In this document: piece by piece, positions 23,607 to 34,689 of the stretch | Position numbering within the stretch: the first letter of the stretch is position 1 | Layout of the letters: every line of letters starts with the position of its first letter | Program-made: the position numbers and the translations under genes | Notes under the pieces: model-generated | What the model saw: only the letters and a program-made list of their open reading frames with translations | The model's database searches: none | What the model was told of the DNA's origin: nothing | DNA from: Typhlomys cinereus | Lineage: Eukaryota > Chordata > Mammalia > Rodentia > Platacanthomyidae | Length of the DNA: 64,000 nt | Direction: 5' to 3' | Assembly: GCA_023101885.1 (NCBI GenBank) | Contig: JALPQD010000393.1 | Coordinates: 372,001-436,000, forward strand

Positions 23607-25610
23607 AACTAAAAGCTCTTCTTAGATGTTTGCTGCTTTTTAAAAGGTCTTTTCTAGCTATTGTGTATATAGCTATGTAATAACTAAATATTAATCAAAG
23701 TGGCATTTTATGGAGCAAATCATAGTGACACCTTTTGTTTAAAGCAAGCTGAAGCAAGTCTGTGTCTTTCTTTTCTCTGCTTTTTATGATGTCAGTGGGT
23801 CTAGAGGATATTTGTTTTTTGTTAGTTTATGAATGAGGACATAGTATTTCATTGCATAAATGTAATCAAGAAAATAGAATCCACTTGGCTTTATTTGGAA
23901 AGAATATATTTAGAATTTGTAAAGTGTTCTACACATAAAAAACCTAGAGAAGATGGTCACAAAGAAATTTTCACTTTAAAAATTTCTCTTTCCCTATATG
24001 ACCCCTATTATGCCATATCTGTGTTGAAATGTGCTTAGGGATCTAATGTTCCCCAGAGTCATGTGAAAATCAAAATCCCATTTTGCAAAGGATATAAATC
24101 TCTGAATTTGAAATGGGTTTGGAAAATGTTTGGAGTTTTAATTTCATACTTGCCTAATTTTAATGTGGGTCAGGAAGATGGAATCAGAAGTACAAATGGT
24201 TGTTGGAATGACAAGGCAGTATTTGCAAAATAACAGAAAGACAACCTTCACAATGGACTGTGAACTGCAGCTGTGGAAGAGAAATAAGACCTGAGGTCAA
24301 ATTGCTGTGTTAGTGTGAGGTTCAGTGCTGTGCTGCTAACTGTACCTGATGACATATTAATTACATGCTTTTAACCCACCTTTACTTTTCCTGCTTTTGA
24401 TTGCTTTTTTAAAATCAGAATTATCTGCTCTGATTTTAACACCCAGCTCCTTTCTTCAAGGTCCTTGTTTCTCTGCCTTACCAGTAGAACTGCTTATAAG
24501 GAGTGCCTGCTCTTTGGTGCCTTGGACTCTGTTCTTTAAATTACACTCCTTTCTCTGTCGCATCCAAGTCTCCTAAAGGCATTGAAGCTAATTTATAGTG
24601 ATGCTTTCACTGCGCCCAATTATTGAGGTGTGATAGGCAATGGTGTGGAGTGCACCCTACAACACAGCAAGGCTACTGAAGTCACTAACCTCTTATTTGC
24701 TGTTTATCCTCAATTTAATGAAGCTGATTGACTTACAAAATTTGCTTGGTAGGAAAAGTGATTTCCAAGTAAATTAATTGCTCAATTATTTCACTATAAC
24801 TTGTTGTGGTTTTCAAGGTGATCCTACTTTTCAGTAACAGATGGCTGATCAGAATTTATATATGTCCATGTCTTTCTGAAATGATACCTCAGGATAATTG
24901 CTTGCACACTGTCCTTTAAGGGGAAATTCAGGTGGAGTCTACTATTTACTGATCCTATAACAACTCCTCACTGCATTCAAGAACTCTTTCTCCTAGAGTA
25001 TGTACTGCCCTTGGCACTCTGTACCTTGAAACTTCAGGGATGGTTCATTTCTGTTTAATAGACACTAACATTCCTTACTAAAATTACCCCAGTGCTTCCA
25101 CAAGACTTGCACAGGATTTTCCTATCAACATTTCACCACAGAAGGGGAATGATCTCACGAGGCCCCACACCTCCCTGAGAGAGTGATGAGGGTTAATGCT
25201 GGTGGGGGGAAGGGAAGATGCTTTCCTCACTGTTATACTGATTTATGAATCATGCTCTAGCAAATACTCAAGCATATGTCATCAAAGGCAAACCAGATGA
25301 AACTTAGTGGGTTATACATGTGCAAAGATTTGAAATTAGGAAGGAGGGAAGAAGAAAGTTTATAGTGGAAAAAGGTGGGAGGATGGGCTTGGGTATTAAA
25401 GCATAAAAAATGTCATAAATTTACTATATTTATGTATGGAGCTTTAAAAGAATAAAAAACCTAAAATATAACTTTAAAAAAAGACAAAAATTAAACTAAA
25501 AGAAGACAAGGAAAAAGAAGATTACCTTTAATAAAGTTCTCATCATTAATGTCTATGGCAGCTGAGAGGCCTCATTCCTTAAGCTCTTCCTTAAATGGTT
25601 TGGAAATGCA
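23607..25610. other. Single-copy stretch, no gene seen
   Basis: The part at 24350-24800 is unusually repeat-free and rich in TAATTA/CAATTA-type motifs (ATATTAATTACATGC, CCCAATTATTGAGG, AAATTAATTGCTCAATTATT). It could be conserved regulatory DNA; not testable here. Confidence 0.4.
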
Positions 25611-25611
25611 T

Positions 25612-25620
25612 ATGTAATTT

Positions 25621-25654
<34 letters not shown>

Positions 25655-25965
25655 GCATGCAGGTATGTATATTTACAACCTATGGATTCATGTGTGTAGA
25701 GGACTAAAGTTGATGTCAGGTGTTTTCCTCAATTGTTCCAGCTTATTTATGGAGACAGTATCTCTTGCTGAACTTGAAGGATACTGATTCTGACTAGTCT
25801 CGGAGGCCAATTTACCCTGGGCAATCCCTTATCACTGCTTTCTGAGTGCTGTGATTGCAGGCAATTACCACTTACTCTTGATTCTTATATGGGTTCTGGA
25901 GATCCAAAGTTGGGTCCTCACAATTACATAACTAATGATTTTTCCCCTATCTCCAGCTTTAGAAC
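25612..25965 (-). mobile_element. B4-like composite SINE (tRNA/ID head plus B1)
   Basis: Reverse orientation: (TG)n at 25622-25651 (tail), 'GAGGACTAAAGTTGATGTCA', then the B1 part (GGAGACAGTATCTCTTGCTG, TTTCTGAGTGCTGTGATTGC) and the tRNA-like head at the right (ATGGGTTCTGGAGATCCAAA ... CCCCTATCTCCAGC). The order fits the rodent B4 family. Confidence 0.65.
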
Positions 25966-25982
25966 TATTTATGAAATCAAGT

Positions 25983-26235
25983 AAGTAAGAACTGTGGCTA
26001 GGCCTTGTGACTCAAGTCTCTAATTCCATCTATTTGGAAGGCTGAGGCAGGAGGACCCTTAAGTCGGCTTGGGCTATAAGAGTATGTTCAAGGCCATTGT
26101 GGGTATCTTAATGAGTCTGTGTCTAACAACGAAAGGAGAGGTGGTGGTATAACTTAGCTTTAGTGTGCTTACCTAACATGTGTGAAGCTCTAGGTTCAAT
26201 CCTCAACATTGAAAAAAAAATAATAAAATAACGAT
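25983..26235 (+). mobile_element. B1-ID dimeric SINE
   Basis: A B1-like left half (CTAATTCCATCTATTTGGAA, GGCTGAGGCAGGAGGACC, TGTGTCTAACAACG) is followed directly by an ID-like tRNA-Ala-derived right half (GGTATAACTTAGCTTTAGTG, CTCTAGGTTCAATCCTCAAC) and an A-rich tail. This order is the reverse of B4 and resembles the B1-dID type known from several rodent families. Confidence 0.6.
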
Positions 26236-27886
26236 AAAAGAAGATCTGCGATGCTGTTTTTTTAATATCATTATGACTCCACTGGCTGAATATACTTCAG
26301 GTTCCTATGAGTGCATACAATGTAGAAGATGATTTTTTTAAAAAGAAATTTCTGGTGACCCAAATAAGTGTACATTTCTGAACATGCAATTCTAAAATAC
26401 TTTTTGTCTCAAAAGGATGAACTTCGGCTAAAAAGTCAGTCAACCAAGTATTTCTCGGTCAGATTAAGATACTTGAAGTAATTCGGTTTTGCAGGAGTCA
26501 AGAGCCAAGCTAGAGCCAAGCATCTCTTAATTTGGGAGTCACCATCTCTTCAAAGCAGCCGGTAAGTCTCATTGTTCCAGTAAGTTCCCTCTTGTCCACT
26601 ATTTGTACCTAATTCCTAAGGTGGGCTTCTCTTATTAAGATTTCTCTCCGCATCCCTTCTGCACTCATGGTCACCCACCATCTGTTTTGGTGGCTTGTAT
26701 CATAGTGATGCTTCCTCAGGTTTCCTCATTCACCTTAGGTGTCGCTGAACTAGTGTCTTGGTGCTATTTATTTTATAAAAGATTTTATTTGTAAAGCATT
26801 TGTGGCAAGGTAGATTGTGGAAACTATGTAAAAAATGGCATTTATTGCTACATGTGACTTTGTTTTATTAGCTGCTCAATATATTTATTCAGTATAAAAA
26901 TCTGCATCATTTCTCATTTAGAACAAGTCAGTAGTAGCCTTCAGTTTTCTGAAAATATTAATTTCAAAAGATAAAAGGAATACATTCACTTAAATTGGCA
27001 TTTTTATCTTTGGATGAAAAGATAGAATTTTCCTAATAGTATTTGAAAATTAGTGCCAAAGTAGCTTATTTTGATTTGTATGTGGAAATAATAATGATTC
27101 AATGTCACAATGATGTGTACCCATAAAATACTTTTTATCTCCTGTTCCTTTAGAAAGATTCATATACATCTGACAGTAATTATTAATTTATATGCCTAAA
27201 TGCTTAGTTGTTTTGTGGCTTCTAAGGTGTTATTTCTTGACTTATAAATAGTACAGTACACAAGTACTGGAAATCATGGGTGAAATCTACATCTGCTACT
27301 TATTAGCAAGTGATACGTTGAGTGTTTTTCCATATTATAGAACTGATCACGTTCTTGTATGAGAATCTTCTTTCCAGCATGCAATGATTGTCTTGGTTTG
27401 TTCTGAGAGGCTGAACTGTGAGGCAAATGCAAATTCCCCAGTTCTCTAATTGTAGTTGTCTGGGCATGGTGAAGGCATGCAATTCCTTAATAAGTTGAAG
27501 AATAGGTTGATGTGCCTTGAAGCTATGAAACAAATCCATAAGAGCCTGAGGGTTTTACTTAATTAGCAATTCCAGTCCAGGGCTTCATAAGTTTTGCAAA
27601 AGTCCAAGGTTTATAAAAGTCCCTTATCACTTTGAGGGCTTAAAATACAGCACTTCTTGTAACATCACTTTTTGATACTGGACCCAAAGCCTCCTCTGGT
27701 GAGGTGACTTGTGTTCTAAGATGATCCTACCTGCTACTCCTTAATGTTACCCTCATTAAACAACATTTTGGATATTCAATATGCTTGGTTCATTACGAAG
27801 AGTTAGGGAAAAGTGATAAAAAACATTCCTGACATCAAAAGACTCACAGCAGAGTGGAAACCATTCATAAAATCATTATTAAATAG
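26236..27886. other. Single-copy stretch, no gene seen
   Basis: No repeat or exon recognised. Ordinary AT-rich sequence. Confidence 0.45.
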
Positions 27887-27893
27887 CCAACAA

Positions 27894-28187
27894 GTTTTTT
27901 TCAAATGATTATGTATATATAAATTCTTTGTATTGTGTGTGAGTGTGTGTATGTGTGTGTGATGTATGTGTGCATCAGAGGGAACTGTGTGTCCCTGTGG
28001 AGGATCAAGTATGACTTCGGGAATTATCCTGGATTGTTTCTAGCTCCTTTTCCTTCACTCTGGGACTTCCCAGGCTCCATCTTCCAGGGCTGTGGGCATT
28101 AGTTTTCTCATGAGATCTAGGATTTGAACTCAAGTCCTTGTGCTTGCAAGGCAGAGTCTTAACCCCTGAGCCATCTCTCCAGCCTCC
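27894..28187 (-). mobile_element. Older member of the tRNA-derived SINE family
   Basis: Reverse orientation: TG repeat at 27935-27975, 'GAGGATCAAGTATGACTTCG', GGAATTATCCTGGATTGTTT and the tRNA-like head CCTGAGCCATCTCTCCAGCC at the right. The body differs from the young copies (GGTTTCCCAGGCTCC-like in place of the GCCGCCCCC part) and agrees with those at 52752 and 55484, so there are at least two subfamilies. Short flanking repeat CCAACAA at 27887-27893 and 28188-28194. Confidence 0.8.
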
Positions 28188-28194
28188 CCAACAA

Positions 28195-28863
28195 ATCTTA
28201 AGAGAGATAGACATAGATTCTTTCTAGCACAGGGAAATGGAGATTAACATAGATTCAATATAGGGCAAGTCAGGGTAGGGACTATCAGTGACATTACAAG
28301 TGAAACTGAAAGTGTAAACAAACACTGCCCAGAGCTTAGGCTGTCTGGAAAACCTGAATGGGAGAATAAACTGGAGCAGGGATTTGTATAGGAATTAGAG
28401 ATGATATCAAAGAATATGTGAGAAAAATGCACAAGGCTATTTTACTGGATTTGGGTCTCATCTTAAAAGCTGATAAAACAAACCAATTTGTTGATTTATA
28501 TATAGTGATAATATGATTGGATTTCTGGTTTATGAAGAGTGATCACTCTTGCAATAATGTGAGAGCTACTAGAGGAAGTTTAATAAAGTCAGCAAAATAT
28601 TTAGGCATATTACATTAATCTTGATAATAGATTTCAAGGGTCTAAAGTGTAAAATTATGCATATAATAGGTTTCAAACAAACATTTATCAAATAAACTAA
28701 TGTAATCATATCTAGAGATGCATGGTTCTATGAGTGATGGAAAGGTTTATATTTACTCCTGACTTTCTCAGGATAGAGTAAGTACATATGTTTAAGTCAA
28801 GTTTAATATTCTAATAAAGAGAATTCCTAATCAATACTCCACCAGATCCTATCAAATAAGGTG
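28195..28863. other. Single-copy stretch, no gene seen
   Basis: AT-rich, no repeat family recognised. Confidence 0.45.
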
Positions 28864-29480
28864 TCAGGAAGGCTGACATATGCATTTGCCCATATGTGTT
28901 TGTATTGGTGTATGTGTCCACATATGTGTTGATACATGTATGTATGCTTGTATGGTATGTATATGGGCATGTGTGTTTAGGTCAGTGTGTGTTTGCACAC
29001 ATGTATTTTCATGGTATGTGTAATGTAGTTTGTTTTGATGTGTATATAAGTATTCATGTTTGTTTAGGTATGTGAGTATACATGAATGTTTGTGTTGGAA
29101 TGTGTATAAGCATGTGTGTTTGTGATGTGTTAATGTATATTTGTGTTTGTTGGTGCAAATGAATGCATGTTTATGTGTAATATGTGCATACATATTTGTA
29201 CTGGTGGGTATATATTCATTATTAATATTTGCTGGTGTACATATATGTATTCATTTTGGTGTGTTTATGTGCATGCCTATTTGTGTTGGCGTAGATTTGC
29301 ATGTGTGTTTGTATGAGTATATATGCACACCTCTTGGTGTGTGTATGTGCATTCATGCTTCTGTGGATATGTGCACATGCATATTTTGTTGGTATGAGCA
29401 TGTGTATGTATATTGATACATGCATGTTTATATGTGTACATGTTTGTCAATGTACATATGTCAATGTGTATACACACATC
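28864..29480. repeat. Degenerate TG-rich minisatellite-like block
   Basis: About 600 bases made of variants of a unit close to 'TTTGTGTTGGTGTATGTGCATGCA', roughly 24-30 bases apart (for example 28899, 29089, 29229, 29281, 29333, 29385). Spacing and sequence vary, so it is not a pure microsatellite. His/Thr/Tyr-rich frames on the minus strand and Cys/Met/Val-rich frames on the plus strand are by-products. Confidence 0.8.
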
Positions 29481-32250
29481 CTAATTGATGGGAGTGGAAG
29501 GATGAATAGAAAATCTAATCAATTAGAATGGATACCTAGGAAAGCTTTAATTCAATTGTTGAAGTTCATAGAGCAAGAAGGATTACATCAACAGAAGGTG
29601 AAGCATAGTTAAACGATGGTTTTCTTCCATAAGGAATCCACTGAAAATGGATAATGAGCTTATAACTGAAGCCAACAACATGATTACAGTGATTTTTTTG
29701 CTGTAAAATAAAGGTATGCTGGGGTTTCATCATAAGCATTAAAAATTCAACAAGACAAGTCACTGTCTCAAAATAATTACAGATGAAGTTGCATAGGTAA
29801 ACCTGCATGAGTCAGACTTTTGTTTAGGGAAAGTTTATGAGAAATGAGCCCATTGACATTACACTTCAATGGACTCCTCCTAAATATTATAATCTATGAC
29901 TTTTTGGTAAAGAAGTATCTAAGTTTCATTTCTCTTTCTCCAGAAAGACTGACAATTTGTTTCAGGTTAGAGTGAAATTGCTGATGAAGTAGATTTTAGA
30001 GACTTGGAAATTTAGAAAGGAGAAGCCAGAAGATTGAGAGATCTAAGTGTGAGAGATCTAAGTGTGATTTATAAAGGGAGACAAAAGGTAGAGGGAAATT
30101 AAAATTCTTACAGGTTGTAGCGTATGATTTAAATAGAATGCAATTTCCATGAACTAGAGGAAAATCAATATAACAAGAGTTGGAAACGTAAAGAAATGCT
30201 TACCCAGCATCCGCACCCAGCATTACCCTGACCCTCTCCTTTTTGAGGTTGAAAAAGTGATAGGAAGTCTTGAAGGAACAGTTATTTCTCCCAGGAAAAT
30301 GTTCTGAGGATTAAAAGCTCCTTAATAGTGCACACTAATAGATTGCTGTACATAAGAATTCAATATCCCCTGGCTTTGTAAATGAAGGGAAAATTTAATA
30401 TCAGCCTAAGGGGTTTTCTTCAGTCAAATTTTGAATTTGCGAACATGTGGAATTCAATATGCATGGATTCAATAAAAGCACATGTCACTGCATTTTGAAT
30501 ACAATGAAGCAAAAAAGAACAATGTTTCCATGTCAAGAAGTCTTCCAATTTATATTTCATCGAAATTACAATACATTTAACTGTGGGGCCACTTGCACTT
30601 ATCTCTAAATATTGTATTAGAAAGATTTTTTTCTAGTCCTTTTTCATGTATAAGGTTTACACTAAAGGTTTTAAAGAGCTAAAAATTAAACCTGTGACAT
30701 TTTCCTTGCTAAGATAAGTATTTCCTTCTTTTAATCCCTATAACTTATGCAACTATAAAATAATATCTTGAAACTTCTCATTATTGCATAAATAATCTTG
30801 CTAATAGAAGAGGAACCTTTAATTCTTTTGAAATCACACAAAGACTATTTTAAGAACACTGGGAAAGATTGTTTCTTGGAGTGCCTGACAATCTCTTCAG
30901 AACTGCTGCTTTGTGGAAAAAGTAGTAATTGTTAAACCTTCCTGCATGAAGCATACAATTTTTCAAATGTATCCTGCATAGGTGTATTTTAAGAAAGATT
31001 TCAATTTGGTTGCATAATTTCAACCTTCACTAGGCCCATGGTGTTGATAACATTGAAAAATAGCTTGGTATGCTGTTCGTTCTCCCACTGCTAAGATTTT
31101 TAACACAAACTACTAGTTTTGCTTCAGATTATAGCTGCTAAAATGCTCTCCTGATTAATGTGCTAATTAATTAATGCAGCTGCTAAATTGTGATGCTGAT
31201 TAAAATGCACCACACAGAGAATGCTGGAAAAACCTCCCTAAATTAGTCAATCATCCCAGGTGCATCTCGATCCTTGGGAATGCTCAGATGCTGAGCAGAA
31301 TAAGCAGGTCTCTTGCTGTCGATTAGCGCCATGGAAGATCTGTTAGTGAGGTCCCCACATCTTTCTTTTTAGTCTTAAAATGGGTTTCATTACCAGAACC
31401 CCAGGAGGAAAGAGAAGTAGGACAATCTTTTGTTTTGTTTTGTTTTCTCTAACAGATTGACTTCAAAGGATTCAGACATTCAACTTTATGAAAGTGGTGA
31501 AACTCCAAGTTCAGACTCAGCTTGGTTGGCTTTATGGAATTATGGAAGAACAAAAATTTCTGCCTGGTGATTATGATTGCAGTGCTATTTCACTAAGACT
31601 CTGATTTGCAAGGTAAATTTTGTTTAGTAAGAATCAGTAGGAATTTATCACCTAAAGACACTGTATTAGGTAAAAACAAAAGAAACCTTTTATTCTTTAA
31701 GAATTTTATCTTACAATTTTGGGGATAAGGAATATAGTTGCTATTATGTCACCATCAGGTAACAATGACAAAATACCAGGTCAGTGGAAGGGACATTAAC
31801 TCCAGAAATATAGGAAAAGAATAAATAACTTGCAGTTGTAGTGTTATTTTCTCCAGCGGAGTGGAAACAATAGATTTGGAATGATGAAAGGGTTCAGACA
31901 GATATATTGCTAGTTATTAGCATGGAGAAATCACATGAACAGATATATATAGGGACCTAAAAAGGAATATTTGAAAATAAATGTATAGTCAGGTAAATGA
32001 AGCAAAGGATGATCTCCAAGGAGTCAGAGAGTGAAGCTCAAGAGCAATATGTTAACATAGGTCAGGCCCTGACTGCTAGGCAAGAGACAGATCAAATCAC
32101 TTAAGAATATCAATCTAAAATAATACCACTAGATTTAATGAGGGAATATCAGAGAGGGAAACATGCATAACCAAGCTTTCCTCTACGTATATCTCATTTG
32201 TGACAAAAAAGACTGCTATTCTAAAATCCCAATGTGGATAGAGACGCCAT
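29481..32250. other. Long single-copy stretch, possible regulatory DNA
   Basis: No repeat family recognised over about 2.8 kb. It contains a 15-bp tandem duplication (GAGAGATCTAAGTGT at 30036-30050 and 30051-30065) and, at 31130-31340, a notable motif-dense segment listed separately. No exon supported. Confidence 0.45.
31130..31340. promoter_or_regulatory. Candidate conserved non-coding element (homeodomain-type motifs)
   Basis: It contains GTGCTAATTAATTAATGCAG, an E-box within GCAGCTGC, GATGCTGATTAAAATGC and GCTGTCGATTAGCGCC, in non-repetitive sequence. Dense TAAT-type sites with an E-box look like a developmental enhancer. This is inference; no conservation data are available here. Confidence 0.25.
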
Positions 32251-32254
32251 TAGT

Positions 32255-32640
32255 CAAAGCTGGTTTTGATTTGCTTTGACAAAATGCCCAAGAAAAACAA
32301 GTTAAAACAGAAAAGGTTTATTTTGGCTCATGAGTTTAAAGACTGATTCTACTCTGGTTCCACTGTTTCTGTATTGGCGTGGTTTAAGTCAAGCATCATG
32401 GCAATGATTTGGGGTTTCCCATGCAAAGGGACCTAGCAGGGCCTGGTTGTAGATGACCCAGGAATAAAGGTTGCCAGGCAATGCAGCCATCAAAGGACGA
32501 CAGGCACAAGTGTTCCAAGTTTGGCTTTTTGTGCCAAAGACAGTTAGTGATGAAGGCAGTCGTGGGAGTAAGAAAAGCAGCTGCATGTTCTATTAAGAGA
32601 TATTAGGGGAAAGTGAGAAACTAAGGAAAAGCGAGAGAAT
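32255..32640 (-). mobile_element. Old hAT-like (URR1-type) interspersed repeat
   Basis: It begins TGCTTTGACAAAATGCCCAA and AAAAGGTTTATTTTGGCTCA, the same head as at 3622. The remainder (CAGGGCCTGGTTGTAGATGA, GGTTGCCAGGCAATGCAGCC) is diverged. Confidence 0.45.
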
Positions 32641-33113
32641 AACTCCTGAGAGGGAGAGCAGCATCCAAGAGAGAAAAAGCCCTTCAAACTTTTTGGTCTA
32701 GGGGTTTTATAGAGAAATAGCAGAAACTCATCCAAGGCTGAGGTCATCTCTCTTGAGATAGTTGAATTCTCTGGGTTATCATGGGACAAATCAATAGAGG
32801 TTGCACATGCTATATGCATATTCCCTGATCTAACTAAATGATCATGTGTTATTCATACACTACATACCCAGTTAGGGGTGGTTAAAGTCCCTCTGTGTAT
32901 TACTGTTCTTTGTTTGTCTGGTGTTGTTTCCTTTGACTTTGCAGGTATCCCAAGTGCTGGCAATTACACTAAAATGTCTTTGTTCTCACATTCACATGAT
33001 TAACTTGCAATTTTTCTATTGCCGAGAGATACCTCTGTTACAGTCATCAAGACATACCTGCAGTCTTTTCTTGGGAACTTATGTTTAGCCTGAGGTGGTG
33101 CTAGATGGTCTTA

Positions 33114-33220
33114 ATAGGGAAATTCCATGATCAGTCCCTGATTGAGCATTCTGTGATAGGGAAATTCCTGATTGATCCCTGATTGAGTTTTTTATCATGA
33201 ATCTCTGATTGAGCTTTCGG
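33114..33220. repeat. Short imperfect tandem repeat, ~43-bp unit
   Basis: 'ATAGGGAAATTCC' followed by TGAT(CAG/TGA)TCCCTGATTGAG occurs at 33115-33152 and 33158-33190, and TCTCTGATTGAGCTTTC is a third, partial unit at 33203-33219. It lies in otherwise single-copy DNA (32641-33460). Confidence 0.75.
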
Positions 33221-33459
33221 CTTTGTAAACGTCACTTGCTGTCTGGGATAATATCTGAGAAAAGAAACTTGTTCCAGTGAAGCAACTTTTATCCTGGCAG
33301 GAAGAAACCTACAAGAGCAGAACAACAATTTTTTTTTTTTTGCTTCTAAGACCAGTGGGTTTCAACCACAATATAGCTTCTGAAAAAAAAAAAAAATCCC
33401 CTTTGGCTGGGAGCAAAATGTAAATGTTAAACTTTAACCCAGCCCATCTGCAGGGCCCT

Positions 33460-33462
<3 letters not shown>

Positions 33463-33492
<30 letters not shown>
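33463..33492. repeat. A30 homopolymer (with A14 and T13 tracts nearby)
   Basis: A run of about 30 A. Other runs lie at 33329-33341 (T) and 33384-33397 (A). It may be the tail of an unrecognised plus-strand retrocopy ending here, or the low-complexity edge of the module to its right. Confidence 0.9.
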
Positions 33493-33494
<2 letters not shown>

Positions 33495-33539
33495 AAGCAA
33501 CCAGAAGATGGAGCCCAGGACTTCCAAGCCATAGCTTAC

Positions 33540-33996
33540 CTGCGATACTGGTGGGAGTGGGGGAAGAGAGGAAACGGCAGGGGCCTCGAGGGCGCGAGGC
33601 AAATGGCGAGCTGGCGACCGCCTGAGTCCCCCTAGACCCCGAGACCCCAGGAGTTAGGCAAGAAGCAGCACACAGAAGAGGAGTTGGCTGCAGACTCAGC
33701 TTTACCCAGGAAGTGTTTGGAGTTATATAGTGTCTGGGGTCCAATCTGGTGTGGCCACTCCTCTGCTCGAAGGAGGGGGGGAGCAGCCACTAATCATTTA
33801 GCTGTTTACTAGGTGTCCAGGTTAGATGGCCACTTCCCATTGGTTCTCCATCCCTCCTTCCCATTGGTTGCTCATCCCTCCGTCCATTGGTTGTCCATCC
33901 TTCTGCCTGTATGGTTCCTTGCTCAGGCTTGTCTGTAGCTAGACCTCCTGGATTCGGGAGCCCCGGCTAGGGCTTCCCTGAATCAGTAGTGGCACA
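33540..33996 (-). promoter_or_regulatory. LTR-like or promoter-like module: triple CCAAT, TATA, splice donor
   Basis: Read on the minus strand: starts TGTGCCACTACTGATTCAGG (33996), then three CCAAT boxes in ~24-bp imperfect repeats (AACCAATGGACGGAGGGATG, AACCAATGGGAAGGAGGGAT, AACCAATGGGAAGTGG; plus-strand ATTGG at about 33839, 33863 and 33886). A TATA box follows (ACACTATATAACTCC, about 33725-33735), then a GC-richer leader and CAGTATCGCAG/GTAAGCT, a good splice donor, near 33540. The TG...CA ends and U3/R-like order suggest a solo LTR. I see no poly(A) signal or primer-binding site, so a non-viral promoter is also possible. No protein-coding sequence is attached. Confidence 0.5.
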
Positions 33997-33999
33997 CTG

Positions 34000-34689
34000 G
34001 TGGATATATATATATATTTTTTTTTCCCTCTGGCTTTCTCAGTGAGACTTGCTGGATGCGTTAGGTCCCATTCCTGATATTCACCAACAGTTTCTTAGGG
34101 GGAAGCTTCTTGTTAACAATCATATTTACTTACAATTAAGTCCACTACAATTAGATACCTTAGAAACAAGGATGTATGAAAGGACAATGGCGCTTTACAA
34201 ATGTCCCTCAAGGGCTTTGGTGGACCAGCCAGTCTGAAGTCACTGCGCCAGAACCCCGTGCTTTCTCTTGTCTGTTTAGACTGGTTATCTCATCCCCAGC
34301 TGCAAGCTTCTTTGTCTCTCATCTGCAGTGCTCCTGGTTTTATTCTCTTACACTTAATCTTCCTTTTAGCCTCCATCACATGTGTTGGCAATGTTCAATT
34401 TCCACTATGGGTCACTTACCCTTGCTGTCTGCTGTAGGCTAACTCTTGCCTCAGTAGCAAAGCATGGTAGAACACAGAGACTCATTTACTAATGTCCAGG
34501 AAAAGACAGTAACCAAGGGAGTGGATTAGGAACATGTTCTACTTTAATGACATATTTCCTCAAGCTATGTCTACTGACATTTCTTTACCTCCTATAATGT
34601 CATCACATCATAAGTCCATCAATGTATTCAACCACTGATTATAAAAGTCCTTATTATGATCTGGTATGCCTACCATCAGCTCATAGTTT
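34000..34689. other. Single-copy stretch with TA and T tracts, no gene seen
   Basis: A (TA)n-T10 run at 34003-34026 borders the module on the left. The rest is unique; near 34590-34660 CCTCCTATAATGTCATCACA resembles a mammal-wide old repeat. Frames at 34049-34442 have no recognisable domain. Confidence 0.4.

Noticed and set aside
28864..29612. His/Thr/Lys-rich and Cys/Met-rich frames of about 100 codons on both strands
   Set aside because: Translation of a degenerate TG repeat; present in several frames on both strands, as expected for a repeat and not a gene.
33427..33744. 105-codon frame, minus strand
   Set aside because: It spans the A30 tract (poly-Phe end) and the promoter-like module; no domain.
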